The position numbers were made by a program, and so were the translations under genes. A stretch of DNA of 64,000 nucleotides from positions 22,871,205-22,935,204 of the forward strand of contig NC_135361.1 in the NCBI RefSeq assembly GCF_051622035.1. Reading direction: 5' to 3'. Below, piece after piece: positions 1 to 11,783 of this stretch; the first letter of the stretch is position 1; every line of letters begins with the position of its first letter. The notes below the pieces were generated by a model that worked only from the letters and a program-made list of their open reading frames with translations, was not told the origin of the DNA and did no database searches. The stretch comes from Arctopsyche grandis (lineage: Eukaryota > Arthropoda > Insecta > Trichoptera > Hydropsychidae).

Positions 1-629
1 TGAATGCGGTCTATGTATTTGACTTTGGTGATGGCCTCGTGCTCCTTCTCGAGCGCGGCCGTGGCCGGGTCCATCTCCGCGTACGTCTTCTGCACGTGGT
101 TGATCTCGTCGTGCTTCCGCTTCTGGTTGCGGGTGATCTTGCGCGCCGCCTTCTCGAGCATCTCGTCGCGGTCGAGGGGGTGCGGCGCGTGGGGGTGCGA
201 GTGCGGGTGCGGGTGCGGGTAGGGGATGGCGGGGTGTGCGTGCGCGTGGGGGGGCGGCGGCTGCGGCTCGTCGTGGCCGTCAGGGTTGTCGCAGACGTCG
301 AAGCGGTCGGGCATGACGCGGCCCTTGGTGACCCACTCGTCGAGACGGCGGTCGGCGCCCTCGTAGTGCACGTAGTACTCGTGCGCGCACACGCCGCCAT
401 TCCAGCGCGTCTGGATGACTTGGGCGGGCAGCCAGGAGTCGCCGCGCCGCACCAGGTACTGCTCGCCCACTTCCACGGTGGGCTCTTCGGCGCCGGTGCC
501 GGGTCCGGGTCCGGGTCCGGTTCCCATTCCGGTTCCGGTGCCGGTGGCGCTCGCATTTCCGCTTCCGGTCGCGCTGCCCGTGGCGCCGCCCTCGCTCTCC
601 TCACTCTTGCTCTTGTCAGACGCAGCCAT
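1..629 (-). CDS. mof: MOF/KAT8 MYST histone acetyltransferase, N-terminal part (runs off the window)
   Basis: MYST-family histone H4 lysine 16 acetyltransferase, a nuclear chromatin activator (MSL and NSL complexes). Only the first 209 codons are in the window; the catalytic domain lies beyond base 1. The start at 627-629 reads [16 protein letters not shown] low-complexity Gly/Thr/Ser/Pro tract (about residues 15-47) is followed by a chromo-barrel domain ([17 protein letters not shown], about residues 52-108). A His/Pro-rich linker ([14 protein letters not shown]) comes next, then the hallmark block [20 protein letters not shown] and the following [14 protein letters not shown], which is nearly identical to human KAT8. 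No intron interrupts this stretch. It is divergent from CTR9, whose start is 2.7 kb away. The variable N-terminus is far more GC-rich than its surroundings. The family call is very secure because TIP60 and other MYST proteins lack this linker. Confidence 0.95.
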   Translation of the reverse strand, partial: MAASDKSKSEESEGGATGSATGSGNASATGTGTGMGTGPGPGPGTGAEEPTVEVGEQYLVRRGDSWLPAQVIQTRWNGGVCAHEYYVHYEGADRRLDEWVTKGRVMPDRFDVCDNPDGHDEPQPPPPHAHAHPAIPYPHPHPHSHPHAPHPLDRDEMLEKAARKITRNQKRKHDEINHVQKTYAEMDPATAALEKEHEAITKVKYIDRI

Positions 630-1559
630 AGCCTAGGCGTCGCGACGCAATTCGCCGGCTGGCGGCCGAAACGCGGCTCAACTCGGCCAACAACTGTGCG
701 TCATGCGTAATTCGTATCGTTGCTATGCTTATTCGCTCTTCGCCACCCCTCGTCTTCCTTTGCGGCATAGGTTCGGTGGTTCGGTGATTACTAGACAAAT
801 GTGAACCAGTCGCTCTAGATCGGTCACACATGATCACCCGTCACCAGTACCGATTTTAGGGGGGGGGGGGGGCTGATAAGTTAGGGCGCCGCTCGATCCG
901 CCAAAAGCGCTTTAAAATTAAAATTAGAGCGCCAAAGGTCCTACATTTGTACCCGACAAATTATATTCAAACAATCTACTGGAAAAATCCGATCTTCAAA
1001 TTAAGCTCACCGTGAATTAAAAATTTGATATTATTATCAATTTAAAAGCCTTTATTTCAAATAAAGTTCAAGGTAAAATTAATCCACTCATTGTGTTATA
1101 TTTTATAAAACAGCACAATTCACAAGAATTATATCCAAACATTTGGATTTCTATGCTTTTTCTAACACTGCCTAAAACTGTAGCAAGGTCCCAAGGCCAG
1201 GAAAAAGAAGGATGGTAATCCAGTTTTTATAATTTTTTTCTAAGGGTGTTTAGAAAAAATTATCCGAGGGCGCCATTGGGTGTAAGGCCGGCACTGCCCG
1301 TCACACTATAAAACTGGTCACGAGAAAATTGGTCACGAGAAAACTGGTCACAATTCTTTCCTAGTCATCGATGACCGTTCACCTTTACTAGGATCACAGG
1401 AGGATGGAGAGCTGTCGCTGTCTGAGTGACTTCAGTTTTTCATTAAATTTATAATATTTAACATCATACCAAATAATAAAATAAACTTGAATAATAATTA
1501 TTTTGAATATTCTGTTAATCCTTGAATAATTTTATGAAATTTTTCTTTAGAAAGCAATT

Positions 1560-1927
1560 ACGCAACTAATCGTAATTTCCATTGACCTTCACGGGAAATC
1601 CCAAGGAGCTACGCAACTACGCATCAAACATAGAACACAAAGGAAGACCTCGACCCCGTCGGAATCTTCCAGAACGTGATCTCACCAGCCCAGCTACGCG
1701 TTGCTCAAGCAACACCTTTATAAACCAGTGCATCGTCCCCAGATGCCAGTGAGAGTCAGGAACTCGACCTAGCTCGTTCCAGTGAATCCTTTACCTACTT
1801 CGCTGTACATACAAATACACCTGTATTAATCGAGTAATAAAGATCCTCTTCAAAATTCAACTGAATTTCCATAGGCCGGGAAACGGTCCACAACCTTCAA
1901 CCCCCCTATAGGTTTCTACTGCCACAG
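1560..1927 (+). mobile_element. LTR-like fossil (family A), probably a solo LTR
   Basis: A GC-richer block with an LTR-like order of signals: TTTATAAA at about 1717, AATAAAG at about 1837, then AACTGAATTTCCATAGGCC and GGGAAACGGTC. The last two blocks recur at 29.5 kb. The 5' edge is uncertain and no target duplication was identified. No coding sequence flanks it, so it is read as an old solo LTR or LTR fragment. Confidence 0.4.
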
Positions 1928-2345
1928 ATTGGCTTTTGTTAATAAATTAGAAATTGAGTGTTTTAACACTGTGATGTATGTATGGTGCATTTTTTTCATT
2001 GCATTTTACTGTGTATTTGATTTTTTTTTATTTGTTCTCAATTTTTTGCACACAGGCGCAAAAATCTACGAGCCGGCTTTGATAATAAATGACATGTCAA
2101 AAGTGTTTACTAACAATTTAGCAGCACACCCTTTGGCGCTTTATATTTGCACAAATGTGTGAATGGATTGCGCACAACGCTTGTGGCTCGAAGTAGACAT
2201 TATTTTCTCCATCAACGAACTGAAATCAACGGGCAGAAAATTTATGTCTACATTAGTCTTCAAACATTCCACCCAATAATTGTAAATAGGTTTTTGAGCT
2301 CTTTTTCTTATCATGCCGTACATTAACATTAGAATAATATAATAC

Positions 2346-2821
2346 TGTAATGAACGGTATTTCGCGCGTCTTTATGCAGAGGGCGTTATACGTCGTTATT
2401 CTTCCAAGAGTCGTGTTATGTAGGAACGTGGACTAACCTTGGGATAGTTATATAAATGTATATAGTCGGGGAGGTTCCTGACGGCAAGTCGTCTGCGTTG
2501 ATAACAGCTTCCTCGTCGGTCTCACGGCTGAGGTTTCTCCGGAAACAGCGTGAGGAATGCAGGGGAAGTTGGGCTGGAACTCAGGGGAGGGAGTGATGCT
2601 ACACTCGACCTCGTGGCGGTTCTTCAGCAAGATGGCGGTGGATCTCTCGGACCCGTCTCCCCCTGGAGACGTGCACAGGAGAGATCTTTCTTCGACGGAA
2701 GTTCGCGTGTAAGAGGCCGCGCGCCATCTGCGCGTGCGCCTATATAGCTTTTCCCTGGGTGGCCACTCGACATAAAGGGCGAGTGTTGCCCTATGGGACG
2801 ATGGGAAAACTTCGCGTTACA
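2346..2821 (+). mobile_element. Solo LTR, about 476 bp
   Basis: The block begins TGTAATG and ends CGTTACA. ATAC lies directly on both sides (2342-2345 and 2822-2825), which fits the short target duplication of a gypsy-type LTR retroelement. A TATATAG motif lies inside at about 2742. No internal region is present, so it is a solo LTR fossil. The clean ends suggest moderate age. Strand is assigned from the TATA motif only. Confidence 0.6.
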
Positions 2822-3313
2822 ATACTATAATTACTAACTAAATTAAATTAAATTGTAATATAGAAAATGATCAGTAGTTCAATAGCTATTAAAATAAATA
2901 TAAGATGTATTGTGAACATAATTTCGTAATAATAAAAAGCATTTAAAAATCAAAACATTCCACCCCATTTAACTTTGAGTCCATGACAAAAACTTTCTGC
3001 ACAAAAAGATGCGTATAGCAGTCAGCCAACGTCAATTACATTACGATTTCTCTATCTCAGCCATTGATGTATAATATTATATATCTATGATCTTAGCCAA
3101 TTGGAAGAGCGCGCATTAGGAGTCCCTGTTTGAGTGGTTCTGGCTGTGAATTGTGGTGTTCAGAGTAGTGGTGAGCGGCAATTGGCAAGCGGCTAGCGGC
3201 AAGTGACAGACAGCGTTGTGGTTATCTGCGTCGGAGTTCTAGAGTGCTGAGCGTTGAGTGTCGAGTGTAGAGTGTTGGGTGTGGAGTCCCCGAACTCGGG
3301 ACTCTCACCCAGG

Positions 3314-6300
3314 ATGGCCGCTCTAGAAATCCCCTTGCGGGACACTGACGAGGTTACGACCGAAATAAATCACATCATTATAATTCCAAATTTTAATAGA
3401 ATCCATTCTGTACATCGTACTTTACATTATTACAGGTAATAGAACTCGATCCCGATCAGTTGCCGCACGGAGATGAAGTATTAGGAATACTTCGACAGGA
3501 AAGGTCACATCTATACACATGGGTCAATGTTGCGGTAATCATTTTTTTTTATTTTTTTAATGTAACTATGTAGTATCTTCTTCTTTCTCGCTTGCTTAAT
3601 TCTAAGCTTCGTAGTACTTTTGCATCATCTGGAATTCGGTGGATGATCCACCTTTACACTTCTCAGTCCTGTGCCGAGTTGAAATCAGTGCTTACTTTTA
3701 GAGCTTTAATTTGGTCTGACCATATTATAATAGACTGTTATCTCGTTCCGGGCAAAGTAGAAAATAATTCTAGGTGTTATGGAGAGTCTCCCTGAAACTG
3801 CCAGCTCTTTGAGAATGGAGACGTTCGGGGTCTTGTGGTCCATGGAATGCGCAACATCCACCACATTTCGAAGGCATCTAACATGTAGCTTTCTCTCTTT
3901 TTAAGCATCAATGTTTCCACTCCATGCAATGCAATGGGAATCACCAGATATCGTACCATACAGATTTTCGTTATATGTAGAATGGTTTTTCTATATCTTT
4001 GTCAAACTGATCATTGCCGTTTACGCCATTCCTTTTCTGCAGATTTTTGATTGGTATCCTCCTTCTCTTGAGATCAAAGCACAAAGTAAATAACATCTTT
4101 GACCTCCTCATAGTCTTAAAGCATTGGACTTAAGAGGGACTCGTATATATCAACGAAGAGGGTTTTTTGTTTATTTCTAGACCTGGATGCTTACTCTATT
4201 TCTATTCTACAAAGTAGTTCAGCCATTTCATAATGCATAATGCCGACCAATGTTGCCAGCAACTAAATAATAAAAGAAAAAAAATAGCCTCAACAGTTCA
4301 ATAATATTACATATATTCAGAGGCATTTATTTACATAGATTCATCATTTATAAGGCATTTATTTACATCATTCAATAATATTACATACATTCTTCCATTG
4401 GTTTTTTTTTAATTATTCTATAGTGTGAGAAGGGTTTCATGTTCTAATTCTCAGTTTTGGAAAAGTCTACTGAATTTGCAATTTTTGGTTTCATATTTTA
4501 TTTTAATTTCAATTTTCAGTTCCAAAAACACTATTTCTGTTTGACTTAAGATATAAACCAGCAGCATAAATCAATGATTAGCTTGTAATGCTTTCAATTG
4601 TGTGGTCACGGGGTCTATCCCTGACATTGTTGCTGGCCAGACCTTGGATATGTGACTCCAAGGTCGATCGTTTCCTTTCAGAGTTTACCAATTTCAGAGA
4701 AACAATTTTAACCGTTTGCCCGCGGCCGTCTTCTATGGAACCTTTGGGCGACAAGTCTGTAGCGCGGCTGTCTTCCATAGAATTTTTGAACTTTGCACGG
4801 GATTTTGAGCCTTATATGCGCCTATTTCAACTGTTTTAAGGTTCAAAATTGGTTGAATATATTACTGAGAGTTGAATGCCATCTATTCAATTTGCTTAAA
4901 ATGAATATATATCAGTCAAAATTAGTTTTTTGTGGAACCATACTGAAACCTCGTTTATGTGACGTCACGTCTGTTGAACAATGGCGACGATACGTCTCAA
5001 TTGTATGAAGAATGATTATTTGACAATTAAGCCAAAACTACGAGATATATTATGTATTTTATTGTTTAAAATAATACTTTATGTGTTAATTAACATATCT
5101 GGTTACTTGAGTAAATATTAAAATCTGAATTTAAGGTCGAAAACTCGATTGCCAAATTTGCGAAAAAGGTGCCGCGTACAGGGCTTGTTCGCTATATTTA
5201 TTGCCACGGGCAAAGTGTTAATACTTGCAGTACTTATGTACAATGGTTGACCATAGATGTCGTGTAAAATAAAAATGGGTGTATACCTGTATAGATAAAT
5301 AAAAATATGATTCATTTTTTGCATATATTTGTATTTCAGATTGCATATTACAAACAAAGTAAAATTGAAGACTTCCTCAAAATATTGGAATCTTCTCGCG
5401 ATGATGCCAACATTGACTACAGGGACTTTGAAAAGGATCAAATGCGAGCTCTCGACATGTTGGCCGCTTACTATGTACAAGAGGCCAACAAAGAAAAAAA
5501 CAAGGATAAGAAGCGAGACCTTTTCATCAAGGCGACTGATATCTATACAACTGCAGATAAAATCATTATGTACGATCAGGTAAAAAAAAAAATGTTGATA
5601 TTATACTATAATGGTGATATTATACTAACCTGCTGTTCGTGTCTGATTTCTATTGTTATGTTTAGAATCATCTATTGGGTCGTGCGTACTTTTGCCTGCT
5701 GGAAGGTGACAAAATGGAACAAGCTGATGCTCAATTCAATTTCGTACTGAATCAATCGCCCAATAATATACCTTCGTTGCTCGGAAAAGCTTGCATTGCC
5801 TTCAACAAAAAAGATTATAGAGGGGCTCTCGCCTTTTACAAGAAGGCTTTAAGAACCAATCCCAATTGCCCTGCTGCTCTTCGACTCGGCATGGGTCATT
5901 GTTTTATAAAGCTCAGCAATCAGGATAGGGCTAGGTTTGTATAAAAATATACTGCAAACTTCAAGGTGATATGCATTGAAATTTAATTCGTCGCTTTATT
6001 TACAGAATGGCTTTTGAACGTGCCTTGGATTTAGACAGTATGTGTGTCGGTGCATTGGTCGGTCTGTCTATATTGAAACTAAATCTTCAGGATCCAGAAT
6101 CTAATAAATTGGCTGTGATTATGTTGTCAAAGGCTTACTCTATCGATCCTAAAAATCCTATGGTCTTAAATCATTTAGCTAATCACTTCTTTTTCAAAAA
6201 AGTAATGTATTGTAATTAAATTATTTATGTTCAAATATAATATTTCTACTAATTTACTCAATTTAATACTTTAGGACTATGGTAAGGTGCAACATTTGGC

Positions 6301-9300
6301 TCTACATGCATTTCACAATACTGAAAATGAGGCAATGCGTGCCGAAAGTTGCTACCATTTGGCTCGTTCGTTTCACGCTAACAGAGATTGTGACCAAGCT
6401 TTCCAGTATTATTATCAAGCTACTCAATTTGCTCCCGCTGCTTTCGTACTACCACATTTCGGCTTGGGACAGATGTACATCTATAGAGGAGATGCCGAAA
6501 ATGTAAAATACTAACCTATATACATTTGTGTAGAAATTCTTAAAACATTGTAATTTATACATGCGCTTTTCAGGCTGCTCAATGTTTCGAGAAAGTCTTA
6601 AAAGTACAACCGAATAACTATGAAACCATGAAAATTTTGGGCTCCTTATATGCAGCGTCCAATTCGCAATCCAAAAGAGATATTGCACGTACTCATTTAA
6701 AAAGGGTCACCGACCAATTTCCAGATGATGTGGAGGCTTGGATTGAACTAGCACAGATTCTAGAACAGTCTGATCTACAGGTTATTTTACTATTCAAAAA
6801 TATATATGATGTGAATTCATTCAGATTATTCAATATACATTTCATTGATAGGGATCATTGGCAGCTTATGCTACGGCTACAAAGATTTTAAAAGAAAAAG
6901 TTCACGCTGATATCCCAGCGGAAATCCTCAATAATGTCAGCGCTCTACACTACCGCTTAGATAATTACCCAGAAGCAAAGATTTATTTAGAAGAAGCGCT
7001 CGAAAGATGTAAAATTGAAGCTGAACAAGATGCACAGTATTATAATTCAATTGCCGTTACGTGTACGTATAATCTTGCAAGATTGAACGAGGCTCTATGT
7101 CAGTTTGACAAGTCCGAAAAATTGTATAAAGACATTTTGAAAGAACATCCAAATTACGTAGATTGCTATTTAAGGTATTTCATTACAATATATTTAGAGG
7201 TTGTATACAAATAACATTGCCTGTATGTAATCTGAAAACACGTTTGTAGATTAGGGTGTATGGCTCGTGATAAAGGTCAAATTTATGAAGCTAGTGATTG
7301 GTTCAAAGAGGTGTTGCAACTCAACAATGAACATCCAGGAGCTTGGTCACTTTTGGGAAACCTTCATTTGGCTAAAATGGAATGGGGACCCGGTCAGAAA
7401 AAGTTCGAAAGAGTTCTGAAAAATTCCTCAACGTCCAACGATACTTATGCCCTCATAGCTTTAGGTATTAAAAAATGCAATATCACTTTTGTTTTACTCC
7501 ATACGCATTTGTGTAATTAATGGTGCATTTATTCTTTAGGTAATGTTTGGTTGCAAACTTTGCATCAACCTACGAAGGATAAAGAACGGGAGAAACGTCA
7601 TCAAGATCGCGCTTTAACCATGTACAAGCAAGTGTTGCGCAATGATCCTCGTAACATTTGGGCAACAAACGGAATAGGCTCTGTTTTGGCGTACAAAGGT
7701 TGTATCAACGAAGCAAGAGACATATTTGCTCAGGTGCGAGAAGCCACCGCTGATTTCTGTGACGTTTGGATGAATATTGCTCACATATATGTGGAACAAA
7801 AGCAATATATAAGTGCCATTCAAATGGTAAAAGTCTACTTACACTTTTGAAGAATTACAATTTTTTCGTTCAATTGTTTATTACACTTTTTAATTTTCAT
7901 TTCAGTACGAGAATTGTCTTAAAAAGTTTCATAAAAATCACAATGTTGAGGGGTTAGTGTACTTGGCTCGAGCTTTAGCCGGTGCTAGTAGACTACGAGA
8001 AGCTAAAACAGCATTGTTACGAGCTCGCCGTGTTGCTCCACACGATGGGGCACTGCTTTATAGTACTGCTATAATATTAAGACGATTGGCTACTCATGTT
8101 TTGAGAGATGATCGAAGTACTTTGCCTACGGTACTTGGAGCTGTACACGAATTAGGACTGAGTCATAAGTTGGTTCATTTGAAATTCAAATGTTTAATAT
8201 TTTTTGAAAATATGTCGCTAATGAGTTAAAATTTATATTTTAGGTATTTCACTTATCTTTCTCAAACCACTGGTGGTGATAGGCTTCGTTATGATACTCA
8301 GTTGGCAGCTTTGGAAGCACGTCAGTGCCAGGACTTGCTTTCTCAAGCTCAGTATCATGTTGCTAGAGCTCGGCGTGCTGACGAAGAAGAGAAATCTCTT
8401 AGACGCAAACAAGAAATGGAGAAAGAAGCGTTCAGAAAGAAACAGGTTTGAATTTGTTTGTTTTAAATTTGGTTTGTAAATTGACTTGATTCCTGGTAAA
8501 TGGCTTTTTTTTCGGATTATAGGATGATGATCGTAAAAAACGTGCAGAAGAAAAGGTCAAAACTTCTGAGGAGATGCTTGTGAAGCGTCGTGAATATCAA
8601 GAAAAAACAAAGGCTGCTTTGTTGATTGAAATGCCATCTGAAGGTAAATCATCTAAGAGGGGTAGGGGTAGGAAGGACGATTATGTATCTGATTCTGGTG
8701 GCAGTGGAGATGATGAAGGTGCTCCAAAAGAACCTGGGTATGTCTTCCATCGTTACATACATATTGTATGTTTTGTTGATGTTATTGAAATTCATACAAA
8801 TGTGTTTTTACAATTTTAGTGGTGATCGAGGCCGTAAGAGGAAACGAGAACCAACAGAAAAGAAAAAGAAAGGTCGCAAGAAGCGAGAAGGAGGCGGTGG
8901 TAGATCAGATTCGGACAGTGAAGTCAAAGGAAAGAGAACAAAGAAAGGAAAGGTAATAACTTGCATCGAAATAATGTAAATGTTTCTTTAATCGATTAAT
9001 TTGTGGACTTTTTACAAGCTTTTTATTACCATTATAGGGCAAAGAACCCAAAAAGGCTTCAACGGATGGACTTACTGCTAAACAAAAATCGAGGATTGTG
9101 TCTAAAGCCACTATTTCTACTAGTGAATCTGAGGATAGTAACAAAGAAAGTAATACAACAAGTAGAAAACGGATTGTAAAAAAATCGGACAGTGACCGGT
9201 ATGAAATTCTTGAATCTGTACACTATTTTTTTTTAATTACTAACAACTTAATGAAATTATTTTATTTGCGCATGTCTAGAAGTCGATCTCGTTCGAAATC

Positions 9301-9864
9301 TCGCAGCCGCTCTGGATCCAGAAGCAAGTCTCGTTCGAAGTCCAGAAGTAAATCAAAATCAAGAAGCAAATCGAGAAGTGTTTCCCGATCTAGATCTAAA
9401 AGTGGATCCCGATCCCGGTCCCGATCTAAAAGTGGGTCCAGATCCAAGAGCAGGTCACGCTCCAAATCCAGGAGTAGGTCGCGATCTGTATCTAAAAGCC
9501 GGTCCAGATCGAAGTCTAGATCTCGCAGCAAAAGTGGATCTCGATCCAGATCAAGGTAAAATCAATTTTAATCATCATTTTTATTATTACTTCTGTTGAT
9601 CGATATGTAATGCGTTTATTTAAATGCAGAAGTATATCGCGCTCGAAATCCAGAAGCAGGTCGAAAAGTGGTTCACGATCGAGGTCCAGAAGCGGATCTG
9701 CCGATTCGAACAGGTCAGGATCCAGACCTGATACACCTATATCGAGAAAATCAGTATCGGCTAGTGATGACGAAGGTATATTGAATTATATACATGTGTA
9801 CATAAATTACATAATCAATATATTTGTCAATAATCTAATATATTTGATATTTGTTTCAGGCTAA
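3314..9864 (+). CDS. Ctr9: CTR9, TPR scaffold subunit of the Paf1 elongation complex
   Basis: Nuclear scaffold of the Paf1 complex, which rides with RNA polymerase II and promotes H2B ubiquitination and H3K4/K36 methylation. Eighteen exons join in frame into 1167 aa (human about 1173): 3314-3352, 3436-3534, 5340-5579, 5666-5934, 6006-6201, 6275-6502, 6574-6780, 6852-7174, 7250-7464, 7540-7826, 7906-8168, 8244-8445, 8523-8737, 8820-8952, 9038-9198, 9280-9555, 9630-9775, 9860-9864. Diagnostic blocks are [38 protein letters not shown] and [23 protein letters not shown] repeats run to about residue 800, then comes a charged coiled-coil (about 800-880) and basic Ser/Asp-rich sequence. From residue about 1026 there is an RS-dipeptide tail. 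Intron 2 (1.8 kb) has collected LINE, SINE and MITE remnants; the others are 70-90 bp. AATAAA lies at 10026. Exon 1 has a weak donor (gttacg), but the protein junction is conserved. Confidence 0.97.
3580..3965 (-). mobile_element. LINE 3' fragment (family 1) in Ctr9 intron 2
   Basis: On the minus strand, 3777-3959 reads [17 protein letters not shown] and then [19 protein letters not shown]. This matches the C-terminal part of insect non-LTR reverse transcriptases (YG.ETW.L.K, DAFEMW..RR.LRIPWT). The left, 3' end is an A/G-rich tail (AAGAAGAAG in the element's sense). It is frameshifted and has stops. A second copy lies at 15.85-16.15 kb. Confidence 0.7.
4490..4555 (+). repeat. MITE remnant, half copy of the 45.04-kb family
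   Basis: The block TTTTCAGTTCCAAAAACA followed by CTATTTCTGTTTGACTTAA matches the left part of the elements at 45040 and 52190. The right half is missing. Confidence 0.5.
4575..4715 (+). repeat. tRNA-derived SINE fragment (sense)
   Basis: GTGTGGTCACGGGGTCTATC resembles the B-box part of the window's SINE family. It is followed by the family body TGCTGGCCAGACCTTGG, ATATGTGACTCC, and TTTCCTTTCAGAGTTTACC. After it, 4720-4783 holds two direct copies of GCGGC(C/T)GTCTTC(T/C)AT(G/A)G about 38 bp apart. Confidence 0.6.
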
Positions 9865-10025
9865 ATCATTCTACGATCGTTGGTGTAAATTCGAATTTTT
9901 AGTTTTTATATGAAGACACTGCATGAAGATCTCGGATTAAAAAGTAAAATCGATTTAAAATTGACTTAATTCAGTATAGTGGATTTGTATATATATATAT
10001 TTTGTTTTATGTATTTAATTGAACA

Positions 10026-10031
10026 AATAAA
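10026..10031 (+). terminator. Ctr9 polyadenylation signal
   Basis: AATAAA 162 bp after the Ctr9 stop codon, followed by a T-rich stretch. Confidence 0.6.
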
Positions 10032-10952
10032 CCAAGATAATATATGTGTATATATTTTTTTTATTATTCCTTTCACATATAATTTTTAAAAACACATGTC
10101 CAAGTAATGTAGATTTTACTAGATTCAAAATTTTGAGCTTGTGGCTATAATATACATACGTACGAGTATATTACTAGTCAAATCATCACATTTTGCTAAA
10201 AATATCACCAGTTTAAAACAATATGTGCAGTTTCAACGACTTGAACAGTAAAATGCAGAGGAACCATTATCCAAATATATATGTATATATTATTAATTGA
10301 TCAGTCTGACATGCTCAAAATATGAAAATGGAATAAAATAAAGTGAAGATTCCAATATGTCGATTGGTTTTTAATAGGTGTTAAGGCCCCATGTAAGTTT
10401 TAGCTTTTTTTTATTTATATTTTGATGTCGACTGCACCGCTGCTCCACAAACAAAGAAATATTATTAAAATGAGCGGTGATTGCAATTATTACAAAAGGA
10501 CAAAGTATGTGTTGTATAATAAATATGTATAATATTACAAAGTTTAAACATAACAGTGTCTAAACATTTGGTTCAACAATATTCCAGGTATATATGTACT
10601 ATATTTTCATTGTTTGAAAAAACAAAAGTTTATTATATATATTGTTTTTTTTTTTAAATAGCAAAGAAAATTGTATTACACATCAAAAATAATATAAAAT
10701 CAACTATTATCCATTCATTGCGTTCCTACCAGAAACAATTTATTGCGAGATACAATGTTTTTATAAGCAAAACTACTATGAATAAATAGTATATCGTCAC
10801 AACTCTTTAAATAGCTTCTAAACGACTATGCTAAAATTTAACTAAACCAAACGGGTTTACAACCTATACGTACATGTAAAAACGTTATTGAAGTTTGATT
10901 ATTATTTATTCTTAACAATTATTTTTCATGTCATGATAGTATAATTATTAAC
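10032..10952. other. AT-rich intergenic region
   Basis: Stretch between the Ctr9 3' end and the P-like element. Only AT-rich sequence with short TATA-type microsatellites. No gene or repeat recognised. Confidence 0.6.
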
Positions 10953-11775
10953 CATAGATATAGAATACATAGATACGCCCTGACGCTCTAAGCCGATCAC
11001 CCTGTTGGACCCTGCACCCACAAAAAAAAGTACAGATCATGCACACTCTCTCTCAGTAGCTAGTTAGCTTCTAAGTAGGAAGGTCGATTAAAATTTTTCG
11101 AAAATGCCAACGTATTCAGTGAAATTGTGTTACAATTACTCAAGAAAATATAAAAAGGCGGATGGCATCACATATCATAAGTAAGAATTAATATATAATG
11201 TCTTCAATTATAGTAGTATTTTAGCATATAATGAAATATCGGCGTGATGTATGTAGTTTTATATGCAGTGGTGGTAAGCCGTCGACAACCTATGCCACAT
11301 ATGTCTCTAAATGTACGCGTATATCTTGTTGGCACTGAAGGAAATTCAGAAATCGACATTAAGTTTAAAACTACAAACAATGAACTAAATATTAAAGTGT
11401 CAGCTTTAAAATTGATCCTTGTGGAAGTTACTAATGTTTAATTATTGTAATAGTTAATGATGGTTTTATTATAGTAACATACATTTGTAGTTTAATATAG
11501 TGTGTATAGCTAAATATTTTTTTCTTAATATGGCTTTATTAGTTTGGTTTACTGTCACGCGGAGTGTCCAATAAAATAAAGTTATAAATGAAATAAAACT
11601 TCAGTGCATGTACATATGTACATAAACTGGTTGCTGACCACTGCGTTTTTTGCGTTCCTTCCTTTTTTTCACCACTTCCCCGCTAGTTAAACCCCCCGCA
11701 CCCCTCAGATAGTGGCAACAAGATCTCTAACGAAATTTGTATGTAGAGGCATATCTAGGTTATTCTACATCTATG
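10953..11775 (+). mobile_element. P-element-like DNA transposon, internally deleted
   Basis: The element starts CATAGATATAGAATACATAG and ends with the inverse of CATAGATGTAGAATAACCT, giving inverted repeats of about 30 bp. Perfect 8-bp duplications TTATTAAC lie directly outside (10945-10952 and 11776-11783). Eight-base duplications and ends starting CA are typical of the P superfamily. Inside, 11104-11180 is a THAP-like first exon, the DNA-binding module of P transposases. At 823 bp the element is much shorter than autonomous P elements and has no RNase-H-like catalytic region, so it is a non-autonomous deletion derivative. It lies between the 3' ends of Ctr9 and the SLC35F gene. Confidence 0.8.
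11104..11180 (+). pseudogene. THAP-domain first exon of a P-like transposase
   Basis: ATG opens MPTYSVKLCYNYSRKYK, then KADGITYH and a split Lys codon before a consensus donor (AA|gtaaga). Length, the MP start and the ITYHK end match the usual first exon of THAP proteins, which continues FP in the next exon. THAP zinc binding needs Cys about four residues before the Cys seen here (position 9). Tyr stands at that place, so the zinc ligand set looks damaged. The next exon is not present. A short in-frame segment at 11299-11440 (MSLNVRVYLVGTEGNSEID...) may be another remnant of the same protein, but I cannot confirm that. Confidence 0.65.
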
Positions 11776-11783
11776 TTATTAAC

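Larger units (their letters stand above)
630..3313. other. Divergent intergenic region between mof and Ctr9
   Basis: No gene is seen. A poly-G run lies at 859-872 and a degenerate direct repeat of the form AACTGGTCACGAGAAA at about 1312-1352. LTR-type fossils occupy about 1560-1927 and 2346-2821. Immediately before the Ctr9 start, 3090-3313 is probably its promoter and 5' leader: it has CCAAT at about 3098 and GAGTGT-type repeats at 3240-3290. The sequence GGTTCGGTGATTA at 779-791 matches the end of the small elements at 29.9-30.8 kb, but no second end was found here. Confidence 0.5.

Noticed and set aside
779-830. A third copy of the 29.9-kb short element
   Set aside because: Only the first 13 or so bases agree; no second end or duplication.
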